DNA of 6,584 nucleotides from the NCBI GenBank assembly GCA_002327885.1, contig DCUS01000037.1, forward strand, positions 1 through 6,584, written 5' to 3'. The DNA is from Syntrophaceae bacterium UBA2208. Lineage in GTDB: Bacteria; Desulfobacterota; BSN033; UBA1163. A program made the translations under genes and the position numbers. This document shows, one piece after another, positions 6,581 through 6,584 of this stretch. The notes below the pieces were generated by a model, which saw only the letters and a program-made list of their open reading frames with translations, did not search any database and was not told the DNA's origin. How positions within the stretch are numbered: the stretch's first letter is position 1; the number at the start of each line of letters is the position of its first letter.

Positions 6581-6584
6581 AAGA

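Overview
The window reads like a piece of a moderate-GC bacterial genome. A run of acyl/aryl-CoA synthetases with no other enzyme between them suggests a fatty-, aromatic- or alicyclic-acid degrader. An anaerobic deltaproteobacterium (Desulfobacterota, Syntrophus- or sulfate-reducer-like) is my best guess. That is inference from protein character; the window holds no rRNA or marker gene. All supported genes lie on the + strand.

Layout. (1) Positions 1-1179 hold the 3' part of a FadD-like acyl-CoA ligase whose start lies upstream of the window. (2) A 50-base gap carries a possible promoter and a strong Shine-Dalgarno (SD). (3) Positions 1230-2897 and 2894-4558 hold two full-length paralogous ligases of 555 and 554 residues. 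They overlap by ATGA, are about 60% identical by eye, and share unusual adenylation motifs. They look most like the aryl-acid-activating (DhbE/EntE-like) and cyclohexanecarboxylate-CoA-ligase-like part of the ANL (acyl-CoA synthetase / NRPS adenylation / luciferase) superfamily. (4) Positions 4559-4896 are a 338-base spacer with no recognisable gene, small inverted repeats and short broken reading frames. (5) Positions 4897-6564 hold a fourth full-length ligase (555 residues) of the AlkK / Thermus long-chain acyl-CoA synthetase type. It is followed by an SD at the window edge that probably serves a further gene.

How they work together. Each protein has the ANL adenylation motifs and the C-terminal catalytic lysine needed to make acyl-AMP and then acyl-CoA. 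The likely shared job is entry of carboxylic acids into CoA-thioester catabolism, with different ligases covering different substrates. Genes 2 and 3 are almost certainly co-transcribed and translationally coupled. Gene 1 may lead them, or they may have their own promoter. Gene 4 lies beyond the spacer and uses arginine codons very differently, so it probably has a separate history and possibly separate control.

I saw no RNA gene, CRISPR array, transposase or convincing intrinsic terminator. The points worth a second look are the shared departures from ANL consensus in genes 2 and 3, further changes confined to gene 3, and the compositional break at 4559-4896.
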